From Aequorivita echinoideorum (lineage in GTDB: Bacteria > Bacteroidota > Bacteroidia > Flavobacteriales > Flavobacteriaceae): 64,000 bases of DNA. Below the pieces are notes generated by a model. The model was not told where the DNA came from. It saw only the letters and a list, made by a program, of their open reading frames with translations, and searched no databases. Made by a program: the position numbers and the translations under genes. Shown piece after piece: positions 25,333-33,086 of the stretch (within the stretch, counting starts at the first letter, position 1; each line of letters begins with the position of its first letter). The DNA lies in NCBI RefSeq assembly GCF_018476645.1, contig NZ_JAHCTB010000006.1:82906-146905 (forward strand), read 5' to 3'.

Positions 25333-26760
25333 ATGAATAACAATATATTAATAATCGGTGCTGGACTCTGTGGAAGTCTTCTAGCGTTGCGAATGGCGCA
25401 GCGTGGCTTTGAAGTGACTTTGGTTGAAAAACGCCCAGATCTGCGAAAAGTGAATCAAGATGCCGGACGTTCGATAAATCTTGCTTTGAGCGATCGAGGT
25501 TTGCGTGGCTTGCGACTTGCTGGCGTTGAAGAACAGGCAAAAAAACTGTGCATCCCGATGAACGGCCGAATGATTCACGATGCAAAAGGCAATACGTTTT
25601 TGAGTCCGTACAGTGGGAGAAAAGATGAATATATCAATTCCATTTCGCGGCCGGGATTGAATATGCTTTTGCTCGATGAAGCCGAAAAAATGCCGAATGT
25701 GCAACTCATTTTCAACCACGCTTGCGAAACATTGGATTTAGAAAATGCTTCGGCCACTTTTAAAAATTACAGTTCAAAAGAAGAAATTACGATTTCCGCA
25801 GATGCTATTTTTGGAACCGATGGCGCAGGTTCCGCAGTAAGAAAAACTATGTATGAAAGTCATAAGTTTCTCTTTAGTTTTTCGCAACAATGGTTATCTC
25901 ACGGCTATAAAGAGTTGGAAATTCCTGCGCTACCGGTAAACGAAACAAATGGTGAAAATGGCAATTATAGAACTTATAAAAATGCACTGCACATTTGGCC
26001 GCGAGGAGAGGATATGTTGATTGCACTTCCAAATCTGGACGGAAGTTTCACGGTTACGCTTTTCCTTCCTTATGAAGACAGCGATTACTGTTTTGCGAAT
26101 TTGACTTCGCCCGAAAGGGTGCACGAATATTTCAAGAAGGAATTTCCCGATGTCGTGGAAATGATCCCAAATCTTGCCGAGGAGTTCTTTGGAAACCCTA
26201 CCGGACCTTTGGGAACAATAAAATGTTCGCCTTGGAATGCCTTTGGAAAAACGCTTTTAATGGGCGATGCCGCCCACGCAATCGTTCCGTTTTATGGGCA
26301 AGGAATGAATGCTTCTTTTGAGGATGTAGTAGTTTTTGATGAAATTTTGGGCCCCTCCCTGCCTCCCCAAAGGGAAGGAGTTGATTGGAAAACGGTTTTT
26401 TTGGAATATGAAAAAAGGCGGAAAAAAGATACCGATGCGATTGCAGATTTGGCGGTGGATAATTTTCACGAAATGAAGGAACACACGGCGATGGAAATTT
26501 TTCAGAAAAAAAGAAAACTGGAAACCGCATTTGAAGCGGAATTTCCCGAGCAATATTACAGCAAATATGCTTTGGTTACCTTTAAGGAATCCATATCCTA
26601 TTCCGAAGCATTAAAACGCGGACGCGCACAGGACAAAGCAATTTTAAATCTTTTGGACGACGGGAAAATTACCGAAGAAATGTTGCTACGGGAAAAACTG
26701 GAATTGGTAAAAAAAGAAACCGAAGCCATCCTTCACGATGATGCAGTGGCGTTTGGTTAG
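25333..26760 (+). CDS. kmo: Kynurenine 3-monooxygenase
   Basis: FAD-dependent hydroxylase converting kynurenine to 3-hydroxykynurenine with NADPH and oxygen. The 475-residue protein opens with the Rossmann dinucleotide motif (ILIIGAGLCGSLLALRMAQRG). It has the second FAD motif GDAAHAIVPFYGQGMNASFED at about residue 311, and a hydrophobic C-terminal helix region. It is some 20 residues longer than usual: residues about 340-352 (GPSLPPQREGV) are encoded by a repeat-like GC-rich hairpin (26352-26382), at a place where relatives have a charged short linker. The frame is intact, so the enzyme is probably active. It lies in the kynurenine operon. Confidence 0.95.
   Translation: MNNNILIIGAGLCGSLLALRMAQRGFEVTLVEKRPDLRKVNQDAGRSINLALSDRGLRGLRLAGVEEQAKKLCIPMNGRMIHDAKGNTFLSPYSGRKDEYINSISRPGLNMLLLDEAEKMPNVQLIFNHACETLDLENASATFKNYSSKEEITISADAIFGTDGAGSAVRKTMYESHKFLFSFSQQWLSHGYKELEIPALPVNETNGENGNYRTYKNALHIWPRGEDMLIALPNLDGSFTVTLFLPYEDSDYCFANLTSPERVHEYFKKEFPDVVEMIPNLAEEFFGNPTGPLGTIKCSPWNAFGKTLLMGDAAHAIVPFYGQGMNASFEDVVVFDEILGPSLPPQREGVDWKTVFLEYEKRRKKDTDAIADLAVDNFHEMKEHTAMEIFQKKRKLETAFEAEFPEQYYSKYALVTFKESISYSEALKRGRAQDKAILNLLDDGKITEEMLLREKLELVKKETEAILHDDAVAFG
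26352..26382. repeat. Repeat-like GC-rich hairpin inside the kmo coding sequence
   Basis: A C-rich then G-rich segment (ccctccctgcctcccc ... agggaaggag) able to fold on itself. It matches the style of 'ccccaaaggg' intergenic repeats common in Bacteroidota and has a sequence style unlike the surrounding AT-rich gene. It is read in frame as about 11 residues. Confidence 0.5.
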
Positions 26761-26799
26761 CTTGTTTTGCTATATTTCTGAAAGGTGTTGCCGCAGGCC

Positions 26800-26855
26800 A
26801 CCTTGTAGGTATAAAAATTATAATAACAAAATACCTACAAGGTTTTGAAAACCTT
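26800..26855. repeat. REP-like palindromic element between kmo and the RidA gene
   Basis: Perfect arms accttgtaggtat (26800-26812) and atacctacaaggt (26831-26843), overlapping a second perfect dyad aaggttttgaaaacctt (26839-26855). The phrase cctacaaggttttgaaaacctt is one I recognise as a frequent intergenic repeat in flavobacterial genomes. Confidence 0.7.
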
Positions 26856-26876
26856 GCAGGATAAATAAAAAAAATT

Positions 26877-27311
26877 ATGAACAATAAAAGCAGATTGGTA
26901 GCAGGAAAAGCAACACCCCGTGGCGCATATCCGCACGTGAAGCGTGTGGGCGATTTTATATTTATCAGTGGTACAAGTTCGCGTTTGCCAGATAATACGT
27001 TCGCTGGCGTGCACAAAGTGGATGAAATGGGCACGATGCATTTCGATATAAAAGAACAAACCCGCGCCGTACTTGAAAACATAAAGGATTATCTTGCAAC
27101 CGAAGGCGCCACCATGGCAGATGTGGTTGACGTTACCAGTTTTTTGGTAAATATGAATGACTTTGCGGGTTACAATCAAGTGTACGCTGAATATTTCAAC
27201 AAGGAAACAGGACCAACCCGTACTACTGTTGCTGTGCATCAATTACCACATCCACATTTGGTGGTGGAAATTAAGGCGATGGCTTATAAACCATTTGGCA
27301 GTAATCAGTAA
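26877..27311 (+). CDS. RidA-family deaminase, likely 2-aminomuconate deaminase
   Basis: Small trimeric cytosolic enzyme of the YjgF/YER057c/UK114 (RidA) family, 144 residues. The N-terminus [20 protein letters not shown], the mid [13 protein letters not shown] helix and the C-terminal [24 protein letters not shown] fit the family. The conserved Arg-Thr pair binds the carboxylate. In kynurenine clusters this member acts as 2-aminomuconate deaminase, giving 4-oxalocrotonate; that role here is inferred from position, since general RidA imine hydrolases look alike. An RNA-level hairpin repeat lies just upstream. Confidence 0.85.
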   Translation: MNNKSRLVAGKATPRGAYPHVKRVGDFIFISGTSSRLPDNTFAGVHKVDEMGTMHFDIKEQTRAVLENIKDYLATEGATMADVVDVTSFLVNMNDFAGYNQVYAEYFNKETGPTRTTVAVHQLPHPHLVVEIKAMAYKPFGSNQ

Positions 27312-27336
27312 AAGTATGCAGTAGATATTTCAAATT

Positions 27337-27996
27337 ATGAAAACACTTTTCGTCATTTTATTCCTATTGTTTTCGGTAACGAAGGTGTTTGCAGATGTTG
27401 GCAATACATATAGATTCAGTGTTGAAATTGTAACTAAAAATTCAGATACTATTTTTGGTTACCTTTATTTCGGTAGTTATAAAGAATTTGATCAAAGGAA
27501 ATATGGTGCGAACATTAAAGATTATTTTATAGAAATGCATCCATTGGATTCCATACCAATCTTCCCTTTTATTTCAACCTATAAATTAAGAAATACCGAT
27601 ATCGATTTTGCATCAAAGGAAAGCAAGCAAATGCTCGCTTTTGACAATATTGTGACAATCTATGCTAATGATGTTTTGGAATACCCAGTAGGCCAAAGGC
27701 TAGTTGGATTAGAATTAAAAGAAATGGAACTTCTAAAATTGTATCAACCCAATATGCAATTTGTCTATAATGAATTCTATTCAGTTATGTCAACTTTTGT
27801 AATTGTATCTTGGGAAAAAGATAAAGATTTACATGAGATTCAAAAGAGTGTTTCAAAAAAACTAATCGAATCAATTCCAAAGAATGAATCTGTGAATGCA
27901 GAAAACATAAAACCATTTTTCGACTTTTTAAATAAACTTAAAAAAGACTTATTGGATGAAGATATTTTAATTTTTGAAATTCAAGGAGTTAGTTAA
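27337..27996 (+). CDS. Exported protein of unknown function inside the kynurenine cluster
   Basis: A 219-residue protein with a clean signal peptide (MKTLFVILFLLFSVTKVFAD). The mature part is mixed alpha/beta with many charged and aromatic residues, no cysteine and no motif I recognise. The codons are more AT-rich than in the neighbours. The stop is 2 bases before the dehydrogenase start, so it is cotranscribed. It does not resemble the cupin-type 3-hydroxyanthranilate dioxygenase expected at this position in related clusters. An exported protein among cytosolic catabolic enzymes is odd; late insertion into the operon is plausible. Confidence 0.75.
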   Translation: MKTLFVILFLLFSVTKVFADVGNTYRFSVEIVTKNSDTIFGYLYFGSYKEFDQRKYGANIKDYFIEMHPLDSIPIFPFISTYKLRNTDIDFASKESKQMLAFDNIVTIYANDVLEYPVGQRLVGLELKEMELLKLYQPNMQFVYNEFYSVMSTFVIVSWEKDKDLHEIQKSVSKKLIESIPKNESVNAENIKPFFDFLNKLKKDLLDEDILIFEIQGVS

Positions 27997-27998
27997 CT

Positions 27999-29447
27999 AT
28001 GCAAAAAATCCTAAACTACATAAACGGCGAATATGTTGAACCGCATTCAAAAAAATGGTTGGATAACTACAATCCGTCCAATGGCGAAATATATTCACTT
28101 ATAGCAAATTCCGACGCAACCGATATTGAAAGTGCTTATCAGGCCGCAAAGGAAGCATTTCCAAAATGGAGCAATACAACGATTGACGAGCGAAGCAGCA
28201 TTCTTTTAAAAGTTGCCGATTTAATAGATGAAAAATTAGTTGAATTGGCCGAGGCCGAAGCAAAGGATAACGGCAAACCGCTTAGCTTGGCGCTGGCAGT
28301 TGATATTCCAAGAGCCTCCGCGAACTTTCGTTTTTTCGGAAATGCCATCACCCAATTTTCAAGCGAAGCGCACGAAAGTATTGGTTTGAACACGATGAAT
28401 TTTACCCTTCGTCAACCTATTGGTGTTGTCGGTTGTATTTCTCCGTGGAATCTTCCATTATACTTATTTTCTTGGAAAATCGCTCCGGCAATTGCCGCGG
28501 GAAATACGGTAGTTGCAAAACCGAGTGAGGTTACACCGCTGACCGCTTTTCTTTTGGGCGAAATCTGCAACGAAGCGGGTCTTCCAAAAGGAGTTTTGAA
28601 TATCGTTCACGGTACGGGACCATCTGCTGGACAAGCGATTGTGGAGCATAAAAATATTAAAGCGATTTCCTTTACTGGAGGAACCAAAACAGGTGAACAC
28701 ATTGCACGAACGGCTGCACCGATGTTCAAAAAATTATCTTTGGAGCTCGGCGGAAAAAATCCAAACCTCATCTTCGCCGATTGCGATTACAAGAAAATGC
28801 TGGAAACTACTGTGCGTTCTTCCTTTGCAAATCAAGGACAAATTTGTCTGTGCGGAAGTAGGATTTTTGTTGAAAAACCAATTTATGAGAAATTCAAAAA
28901 AGATTTTGTCGAAAAAGTGAAGCAACTGAAAATCGGAAATCCTTTTGATGCCGTTACCAATATTGGAGCTTTGGTTTCAAAGCCGCATTTGGAAAAAGTG
29001 GAATCGTATATAAAAATTGCTGAGAAAGAAGGCGGAAAAATCCTATTTGGTGGAAACCGGGTAACGGTAAAAGATTTTGAAAATGGCTATTATTTGGAAC
29101 CAACAATTATCGAAGTTTTTGATGATCAATGCCGTGTAAACCAAGAAGAAATCTTCGGTCCCGTAGTTACTATTATGTCTTTCGAAACCGAGGAAGAAGC
29201 ATTGCGAATGGCGAATTCGGTAAAATACGGCTTGTCGTCAACACTTTGGACTTCAGATCTTAACCGAACGATGCGTATTTCAAAAGAAATTGAAGCGGGA
29301 ATAGTTTGGGTAAATACGTGGTTAAACAGAGATTTGCGCACGCCTTTCGGCGGAATGAAAGATAGCGGCGTGGGCCGTGAAGGCGGTTTTGAAGCGCTTC
29401 GGTTTTTTACGGAGGCGAAAAATGTCTGCATTAGGTATGAGGTATGA
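27999..29447 (+). CDS. Aldehyde dehydrogenase, likely 2-aminomuconic 6-semialdehyde dehydrogenase
   Basis: NAD-dependent dehydrogenase of 482 residues. The general base Glu249 (LSLELGGKNPN) and catalytic Cys283 (NQGQICLCGSRIFV) are present, with the FTGG cofactor loop and the PFGGMKDSGVGREGG C-terminal motif. It belongs by pattern to the group that contains hydroxymuconic/2-aminomuconic semialdehyde dehydrogenases, and the position in a kynurenine cluster supports that substrate (inference). The last residues RYEV are encoded by the beginning of a gaggtatgag-type repeat, so the C-terminus seems to have been re-formed by the repeat. The next gene starts 71 bases later. Confidence 0.88.
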   Translation: MQKILNYINGEYVEPHSKKWLDNYNPSNGEIYSLIANSDATDIESAYQAAKEAFPKWSNTTIDERSSILLKVADLIDEKLVELAEAEAKDNGKPLSLALAVDIPRASANFRFFGNAITQFSSEAHESIGLNTMNFTLRQPIGVVGCISPWNLPLYLFSWKIAPAIAAGNTVVAKPSEVTPLTAFLLGEICNEAGLPKGVLNIVHGTGPSAGQAIVEHKNIKAISFTGGTKTGEHIARTAAPMFKKLSLELGGKNPNLIFADCDYKKMLETTVRSSFANQGQICLCGSRIFVEKPIYEKFKKDFVEKVKQLKIGNPFDAVTNIGALVSKPHLEKVESYIKIAEKEGGKILFGGNRVTVKDFENGYYLEPTIIEVFDDQCRVNQEEIFGPVVTIMSFETEEEALRMANSVKYGLSSTLWTSDLNRTMRISKEIEAGIVWVNTWLNRDLRTPFGGMKDSGVGREGGFEALRFFTEAKNVCIRYEV

Positions 29448-29518
29448 GATCTGAGGTTTGAGGTTTGAGGTTTGGGGTTGCAGATTAAAAATTGAATATT
29501 GAACATTGAATATTGAAT
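29433..29518. repeat. Low-complexity direct repeats overlapping the dehydrogenase 3' end
   Basis: Units of (g)aggtatgag, then gaggttt in series, then attgaatattgaacattgaatattgaat. The first units fall in the last codons of the dehydrogenase gene; the last reach the ATG of the SDR gene. Short direct repeats of this type are scattered in Bacteroidota intergenic DNA. Confidence 0.65.
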
Positions 29519-30304
29519 ATGAATTTAGATTTAACAGATAAAAATGCATTAGTCTGCGGAAGTACCGCTGGCATTGGAAAAGCAACAGCAATTCAATTGG
29601 CAAAATTGGGTGCAACGGTAACTTTAGTTGCGCGCGATGAAGAAAAATTGAAGGAAACTTTAATCGAGCTTCCGCACGAAAAGGGACAAAAACACAATTA
29701 TTTTGTGGCAGATTTTACCAAGCCCGAAGAAGTAAAAAAGAAAGCTGAATTGGCTGCTTCAAATAAAACCTTTCATATTTTGGTAAATAATACCGGCGGA
29801 CCGAAAGGCGGACCTATTTTTTCTGCGGAAACTGACGAATTCAAGAAAGCATTTTCAATGCACCTTATTTGCAATCAAATTTTGGCGCAAGCTGTTGTTC
29901 CCGGAATGAAAAAGGCTGATTATGGAAGAATCATTAATATTATTTCCACTTCGGTAAAACAGCCGATTGATGGACTGGGTGTGAGCAATACCATTCGCGG
30001 TGCCGTGGCAAGCTGGAGCAAAACTTTGGCAAATGAGCTTGGCCAATTCGGAATAACCGTAAATAACGTTCTGCCCGGTTTTACAGCTACGGACAGATTG
30101 GACGATATTGTGGGCAACGCTGCAAAAAAAATGGACAAAACCGAAAAGGAAGCCAGCGATTTTATGAAAAGTATTGTTCCCGCCCGCCGTTTTGCACAAC
30201 CCGGTGAAATTGCAAATGCCGTTGCTTTTCTAGCTAGTGAAGCCGCAAGCTATATTAACGGAATTAACCTTCCCGTGGATGGTGGGCGCACCAAAAGTCT
30301 GTAA
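29519..30304 (+). CDS. Short-chain dehydrogenase/reductase family protein lacking the YxxxK pair
   Basis: A 261-residue Rossmann-fold protein. The cofactor loop is GSTAGIGKATA (residues about 11-21), NNTGGPKGG replaces the usual NNAG, and the C-terminus is LPVDGGRT. Aligning the catalytic segment, the expected Tyr-x3-Lys falls on Ser-x3-Arg (VSNTIRGAVASW). The canonical proton-relay pair is therefore missing, though the serine region (IISTSV) is there. Atypical SDRs with this segment exist, and their reaction is unknown to me. I used ATG 29519, not the TTG two codons earlier. It lies in the kynurenine cluster but has no assigned step. Confidence 0.85.
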   Translation: MNLDLTDKNALVCGSTAGIGKATAIQLAKLGATVTLVARDEEKLKETLIELPHEKGQKHNYFVADFTKPEEVKKKAELAASNKTFHILVNNTGGPKGGPIFSAETDEFKKAFSMHLICNQILAQAVVPGMKKADYGRIINIISTSVKQPIDGLGVSNTIRGAVASWSKTLANELGQFGITVNNVLPGFTATDRLDDIVGNAAKKMDKTEKEASDFMKSIVPARRFAQPGEIANAVAFLASEAASYINGINLPVDGGRTKSL

Positions 30305-30328
30305 CTTTAACCAAGCTAACAATTTCTC

Positions 30329-31432
30329 ATGACTAGAAAACTTCGCATTAACGGCCATTCGCACCTGCTTCCCTATCCTGAGGAAATCCCTCAGTTTATG
30401 AAGGATAAGGGAATTTTTTGGGTAGATAAGGATCGAAAATTTATGCTTCAAAAAGATTGGAGCCGTCCCGTTACCGATTCCAGTTTTTTTCTGAATGAAA
30501 AGTTGGAATGGATGGAGCGTTTCAAAATTGACCACGCCGTGGTTTTGAATCTTTCGCAGTTGTACGGAAACGGCCTTCGCGTTGAGGAAATGAAGCAAGC
30601 GCTTCGGTTTCAAAATGATTTCAATGCAAAAATACAGCACGACCATCCTTCAAAATTTACGTGTGGTTTTGTGGTACATCCCGGTTTTGTGCGTGGTGCG
30701 CTTTGGGAAATAGAACGTTGCGTGGAAACTTTAGATCTTCGATTATTGTGCTTGCCAACGCATTACATGGACACAATAGGAACGTGGCGTTGCATTTTTG
30801 ACGAAGAAAATGAACCGATTTTTGAACTCGCTTCAAAATATAATTTGGCGGTTGAAATCCATCCTTACGACGGGGAAAAATTCATAAAACTTGAAAATAC
30901 GGCCTGGCGTTTTCACCTTATTTGGATGCTTGCGCAATGCGCCGATGCCTATCATTTCCTTACTTTGAATGGTTACGCCGATAAATTTCCGGGAATGCGT
31001 ACCTGCTTTGCGCACGGCGGACAATTGGCACAGATTAATTTGGGAAGAAGAATCCAAGGTTTTGATGGTCGCCCCGATTTGTTTAAAGGAAAAACGCATC
31101 CCCGAAAATCGGTGGGGCATAAAAATATTTTCTTCGATACATTGGTCCATGATACTGGTTCCTTGGAGCTTTTAATGAAAAATCAAGGTTCCAAGCAGGT
31201 TTTGGTAGGTTTGGACGATCCTTATCCCCTTGGCGAAATGGAAAGTGCACCACAATCTTCCTATCCCGGAAAAATACTTGATTTGGCGTTGGAGCGAAAT
31301 ATTGTAACTAAAGAACAAGCAGACGCAATGTGGGAAGACAACGTTATCCAGTGGTTATGTGGAGATGATGAAAATGCAAAACAAAAACTATTGGATAGAA
31401 TAAGCCCCCTAGTCCCCAAAGGGGGAAATTAA
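30329..31432 (+). CDS. Amidohydrolase, 2-amino-3-carboxymuconate-6-semialdehyde decarboxylase
   Basis: Zinc-dependent decarboxylase (ACMSD) of 367 residues, which diverts ACMS from quinolinate towards aminomuconate. Metal ligands are His10 and His12 in NGHSHLLP. A further ligand region is VEIHPYDGEK, then CFAHGGQLAQINLGRR, and the ligand aspartate lies in GLDDPYPLGEM. The TIM-barrel layout fits ACMSD rather than urease-type enzymes. The last residues (SPLVPKGGN) come from a ccccctagtccccaaaggggg repeat at the 3' end. This enzyme needs ACMS, made by 3-hydroxyanthranilate dioxygenase, whose gene is not seen here. Confidence 0.93.
   Translation: MTRKLRINGHSHLLPYPEEIPQFMKDKGIFWVDKDRKFMLQKDWSRPVTDSSFFLNEKLEWMERFKIDHAVVLNLSQLYGNGLRVEEMKQALRFQNDFNAKIQHDHPSKFTCGFVVHPGFVRGALWEIERCVETLDLRLLCLPTHYMDTIGTWRCIFDEENEPIFELASKYNLAVEIHPYDGEKFIKLENTAWRFHLIWMLAQCADAYHFLTLNGYADKFPGMRTCFAHGGQLAQINLGRRIQGFDGRPDLFKGKTHPRKSVGHKNIFFDTLVHDTGSLELLMKNQGSKQVLVGLDDPYPLGEMESAPQSSYPGKILDLALERNIVTKEQADAMWEDNVIQWLCGDDENAKQKLLDRISPLVPKGGN
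31404..31425. repeat. C-rich/G-rich hairpin repeat forming the ACMSD C-terminus
   Basis: gccccctagtccccaaaggg continuing in G is a small inverted repeat of the 'ccccaaaggggg' type that recurs in Bacteroidota genomes. It is translated as SPLVPKGG right before the stop, and may serve as terminator-like hairpin. Confidence 0.55.
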
Positions 31433-31477
31433 TGTCGAAATATAATTCTGAATAAAAAGGACACTGACCACTAAAAA

Positions 31478-32122
31478 ATGGACTTTCTCCCAGATAAAAT
31501 AAACGATTATGTAGAAACGCATTCACAGGCAGAACCGCACTTGTTGCAACAATTGAACCGTGAAACCTGGCAAAAACAATTGCAGCCGCGTATGATAAGT
31601 GGTCATTTTCAGGGGCGCGTCTTGAGTATGATTTCAAAATTGATACAGCCTAAAAATATTTTGGAAATTGGCACCTATACTGGGTATTCCGCATTGTGCT
31701 TGGCAGAGGGAATGGCGAAGAATGGCGAACTCCACACCATAGATATAAATGAGGAATTGTTCGACTTTCAGCGGAAATATTTTGATAAATCTTCTTTTGG
31801 GAAACAGATTTTTCAACATTTGGGCAATGCTTTGGAAATAATCCCGAAACTTGAAAAATCCTTCGACTTGGTATTTATCGATGCGGATAAAAGTAATTAT
31901 CCCAACTATTTGGAAATAATTCTTTCGAAACTAAAAAAAGGTTCTGTGATTTTAAGTGATAACGTGCTATGGAGCGGAAAGGTGATAGAGCCCTTGAAAA
32001 ATGATGATGTTGACACAAAAGCGCTTCTCCTCTACAATAAACTATTAAACGAACACGAAAATCTGGAAACCGTTTTACTGCCAATCCGCGATGGGCTAAC
32101 CATTTCACGCGTTCGGGAATAA
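31478..32122 (+). CDS. Class I SAM-dependent O-methyltransferase
   Basis: Soluble methyltransferase of 214 residues of the catechol/caffeoyl-CoA O-methyltransferase type (PF01596-like). The SAM-binding glycine motif is ILEIGTYTGYSALCLAEG at about residues 60-77. Acidic ribose and metal positions are DIN and FIDADKSNYPNY near 129-140, followed by SDNVLWSGKV. It starts 45 bases past the ACMSD gene and may be cotranscribed, but flavobacterial relatives are not restricted to this pathway. The 3' end overlaps the convergent PAP2 gene by 18 bases. Confidence 0.92.
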   Translation: MDFLPDKINDYVETHSQAEPHLLQQLNRETWQKQLQPRMISGHFQGRVLSMISKLIQPKNILEIGTYTGYSALCLAEGMAKNGELHTIDINEELFDFQRKYFDKSSFGKQIFQHLGNALEIIPKLEKSFDLVFIDADKSNYPNYLEIILSKLKKGSVILSDNVLWSGKVIEPLKNDDVDTKALLLYNKLLNEHENLETVLLPIRDGLTISRVRE

Positions 32123-32677
32123 TTTTTTGTGCAACAATACCTTTCGGCATAAATAGAAAAATAAAAAGGCGAAAGTAGTTCCTACCAAGGCTCCCACAAA
32201 GATATCACTTGGATAATGGACGCCCACGTAGATACGGCTCATTACAAAAATCAACGGCCACAGGTAAACCAAATAAATCCATTTGGTATATTTCTGAAGT
32301 GCTAAAACCACAAATGTGGTAACGGAAAAACTTGATGATGCGTGACCTGAAAAGAAACTGTAGTTGGTCGGTTTTTGAAGGATGCGAATCAGTTTTCCCA
32401 ATTCCTCCACATTATTGGGTCGTAATCTTGCCACATAATCCTTCACCATTCCCGTAAAAAAAATAGTAATGCCGAAAGTCAACAATAAAAAAAAGATGAC
32501 AGTGGTTCCTTTTTTTCCTCTGTAGTAATAGAAAATCAATATTCCGAAGAAAATAAAGAGCGGTGTCCAGCTTTCTATCTGTGTAACATAAATCCAAAAA
32601 CCGTCAAAGCGTTCAATACCCAAGCCATTTAGGAAAACGAAAATATCCCTGTCCCACTGTTTTAGGGTTTCCAGCAT
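32105..32677 (-). CDS. PAP2-family membrane phosphatase
   Basis: Integral membrane phosphatase of 190 residues. The three acid-phosphatase motifs are present: KDYVARLRPNN (K-x6-RP), SFFSGHASSSF (the SGH motif) and SRIYVGVHYPSDIFVGA (S-R-x5-H-x3-D). About five or six membrane helices surround them. Such enzymes dephosphorylate lipid phosphates, including undecaprenyl pyrophosphate or lipid A; the exact substrate is not visible. The start codon directly abuts the tatA stop, so the two form an operon. Confidence 0.92.
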   Translation of the reverse strand: MLETLKQWDRDIFVFLNGLGIERFDGFWIYVTQIESWTPLFIFFGILIFYYYRGKKGTTVIFFLLLTFGITIFFTGMVKDYVARLRPNNVEELGKLIRILQKPTNYSFFSGHASSSFSVTTFVVLALQKYTKWIYLVYLWPLIFVMSRIYVGVHYPSDIFVGALVGTTFAFLFFYLCRKVLLHKKLFPNA

Positions 32678-32965
32678 TTAGAATTTTCTTTTCACCGGGC
32701 CGGTTACCTCGTCCACATCTTCCTTAACCTTATCAATTTCCTTTCGAACGTCCTTGGTAATGTCAAAATCGATGCCTTGATCCTTGGCACCTTTCGTAAT
32801 TTCCGATTTAATATCGTTGGTGGCATTTTTAATTTGGCGCATCCCTTTTCCCAATCCTCTGGCAATTTCAGGGACCTTATCAGCCCCAAATACCAATAGC
32901 ACGATGAAAAGAATGAAGCCAATTTCGGCTCCGCTTATAAATAAAAATATAGCCTGTGAAATCAT
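32678..32965 (-). CDS. tatA: Twin-arginine translocase subunit TatA/TatB-like
   Basis: Small component of the Tat export pathway for folded proteins. The 95-residue protein has one N-terminal helix ending in the conserved FG (LFIVLLVFGADKVPEIARGLGKGMRQI), then an amphipathic helix and a charged tail. I chose ATG 32963-32965 (MISQAIFLF); earlier residues fit no family start. The LPELARGLGK type motif fits TatA. tatC is not in the window. It is followed with no gap by the PAP2 gene. Confidence 0.92.
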   Translation of the reverse strand: MISQAIFLFISGAEIGFILFIVLLVFGADKVPEIARGLGKGMRQIKNATNDIKSEITKGAKDQGIDFDITKDVRKEIDKVKEDVDEVTGPVKRKF

Positions 32966-33031
32966 ACTACAAATATAGCAACGCACGGCAATTTATGGGT
33001 GCGCGTTGGGAGTTTTTTATAAACCTGAAAA

Positions 33032-33068
33032 AAGAAAGCCCTTTTCCAGAATTTTTGGAAAAGGGCTT
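33032..33068 (-). terminator. Terminator of the M1 peptidase operon
   Basis: Perfect 13-bp arms aagcccttttcca (33036-33048) and tggaaaagggctt (33056-33068) with a 7-base loop; the minus strand then reads a T-rich tail. It lies 19 bases past the peptidase stop. Confidence 0.88.
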
Positions 33069-33086
33069 CATTATCATTGTTTTGTA

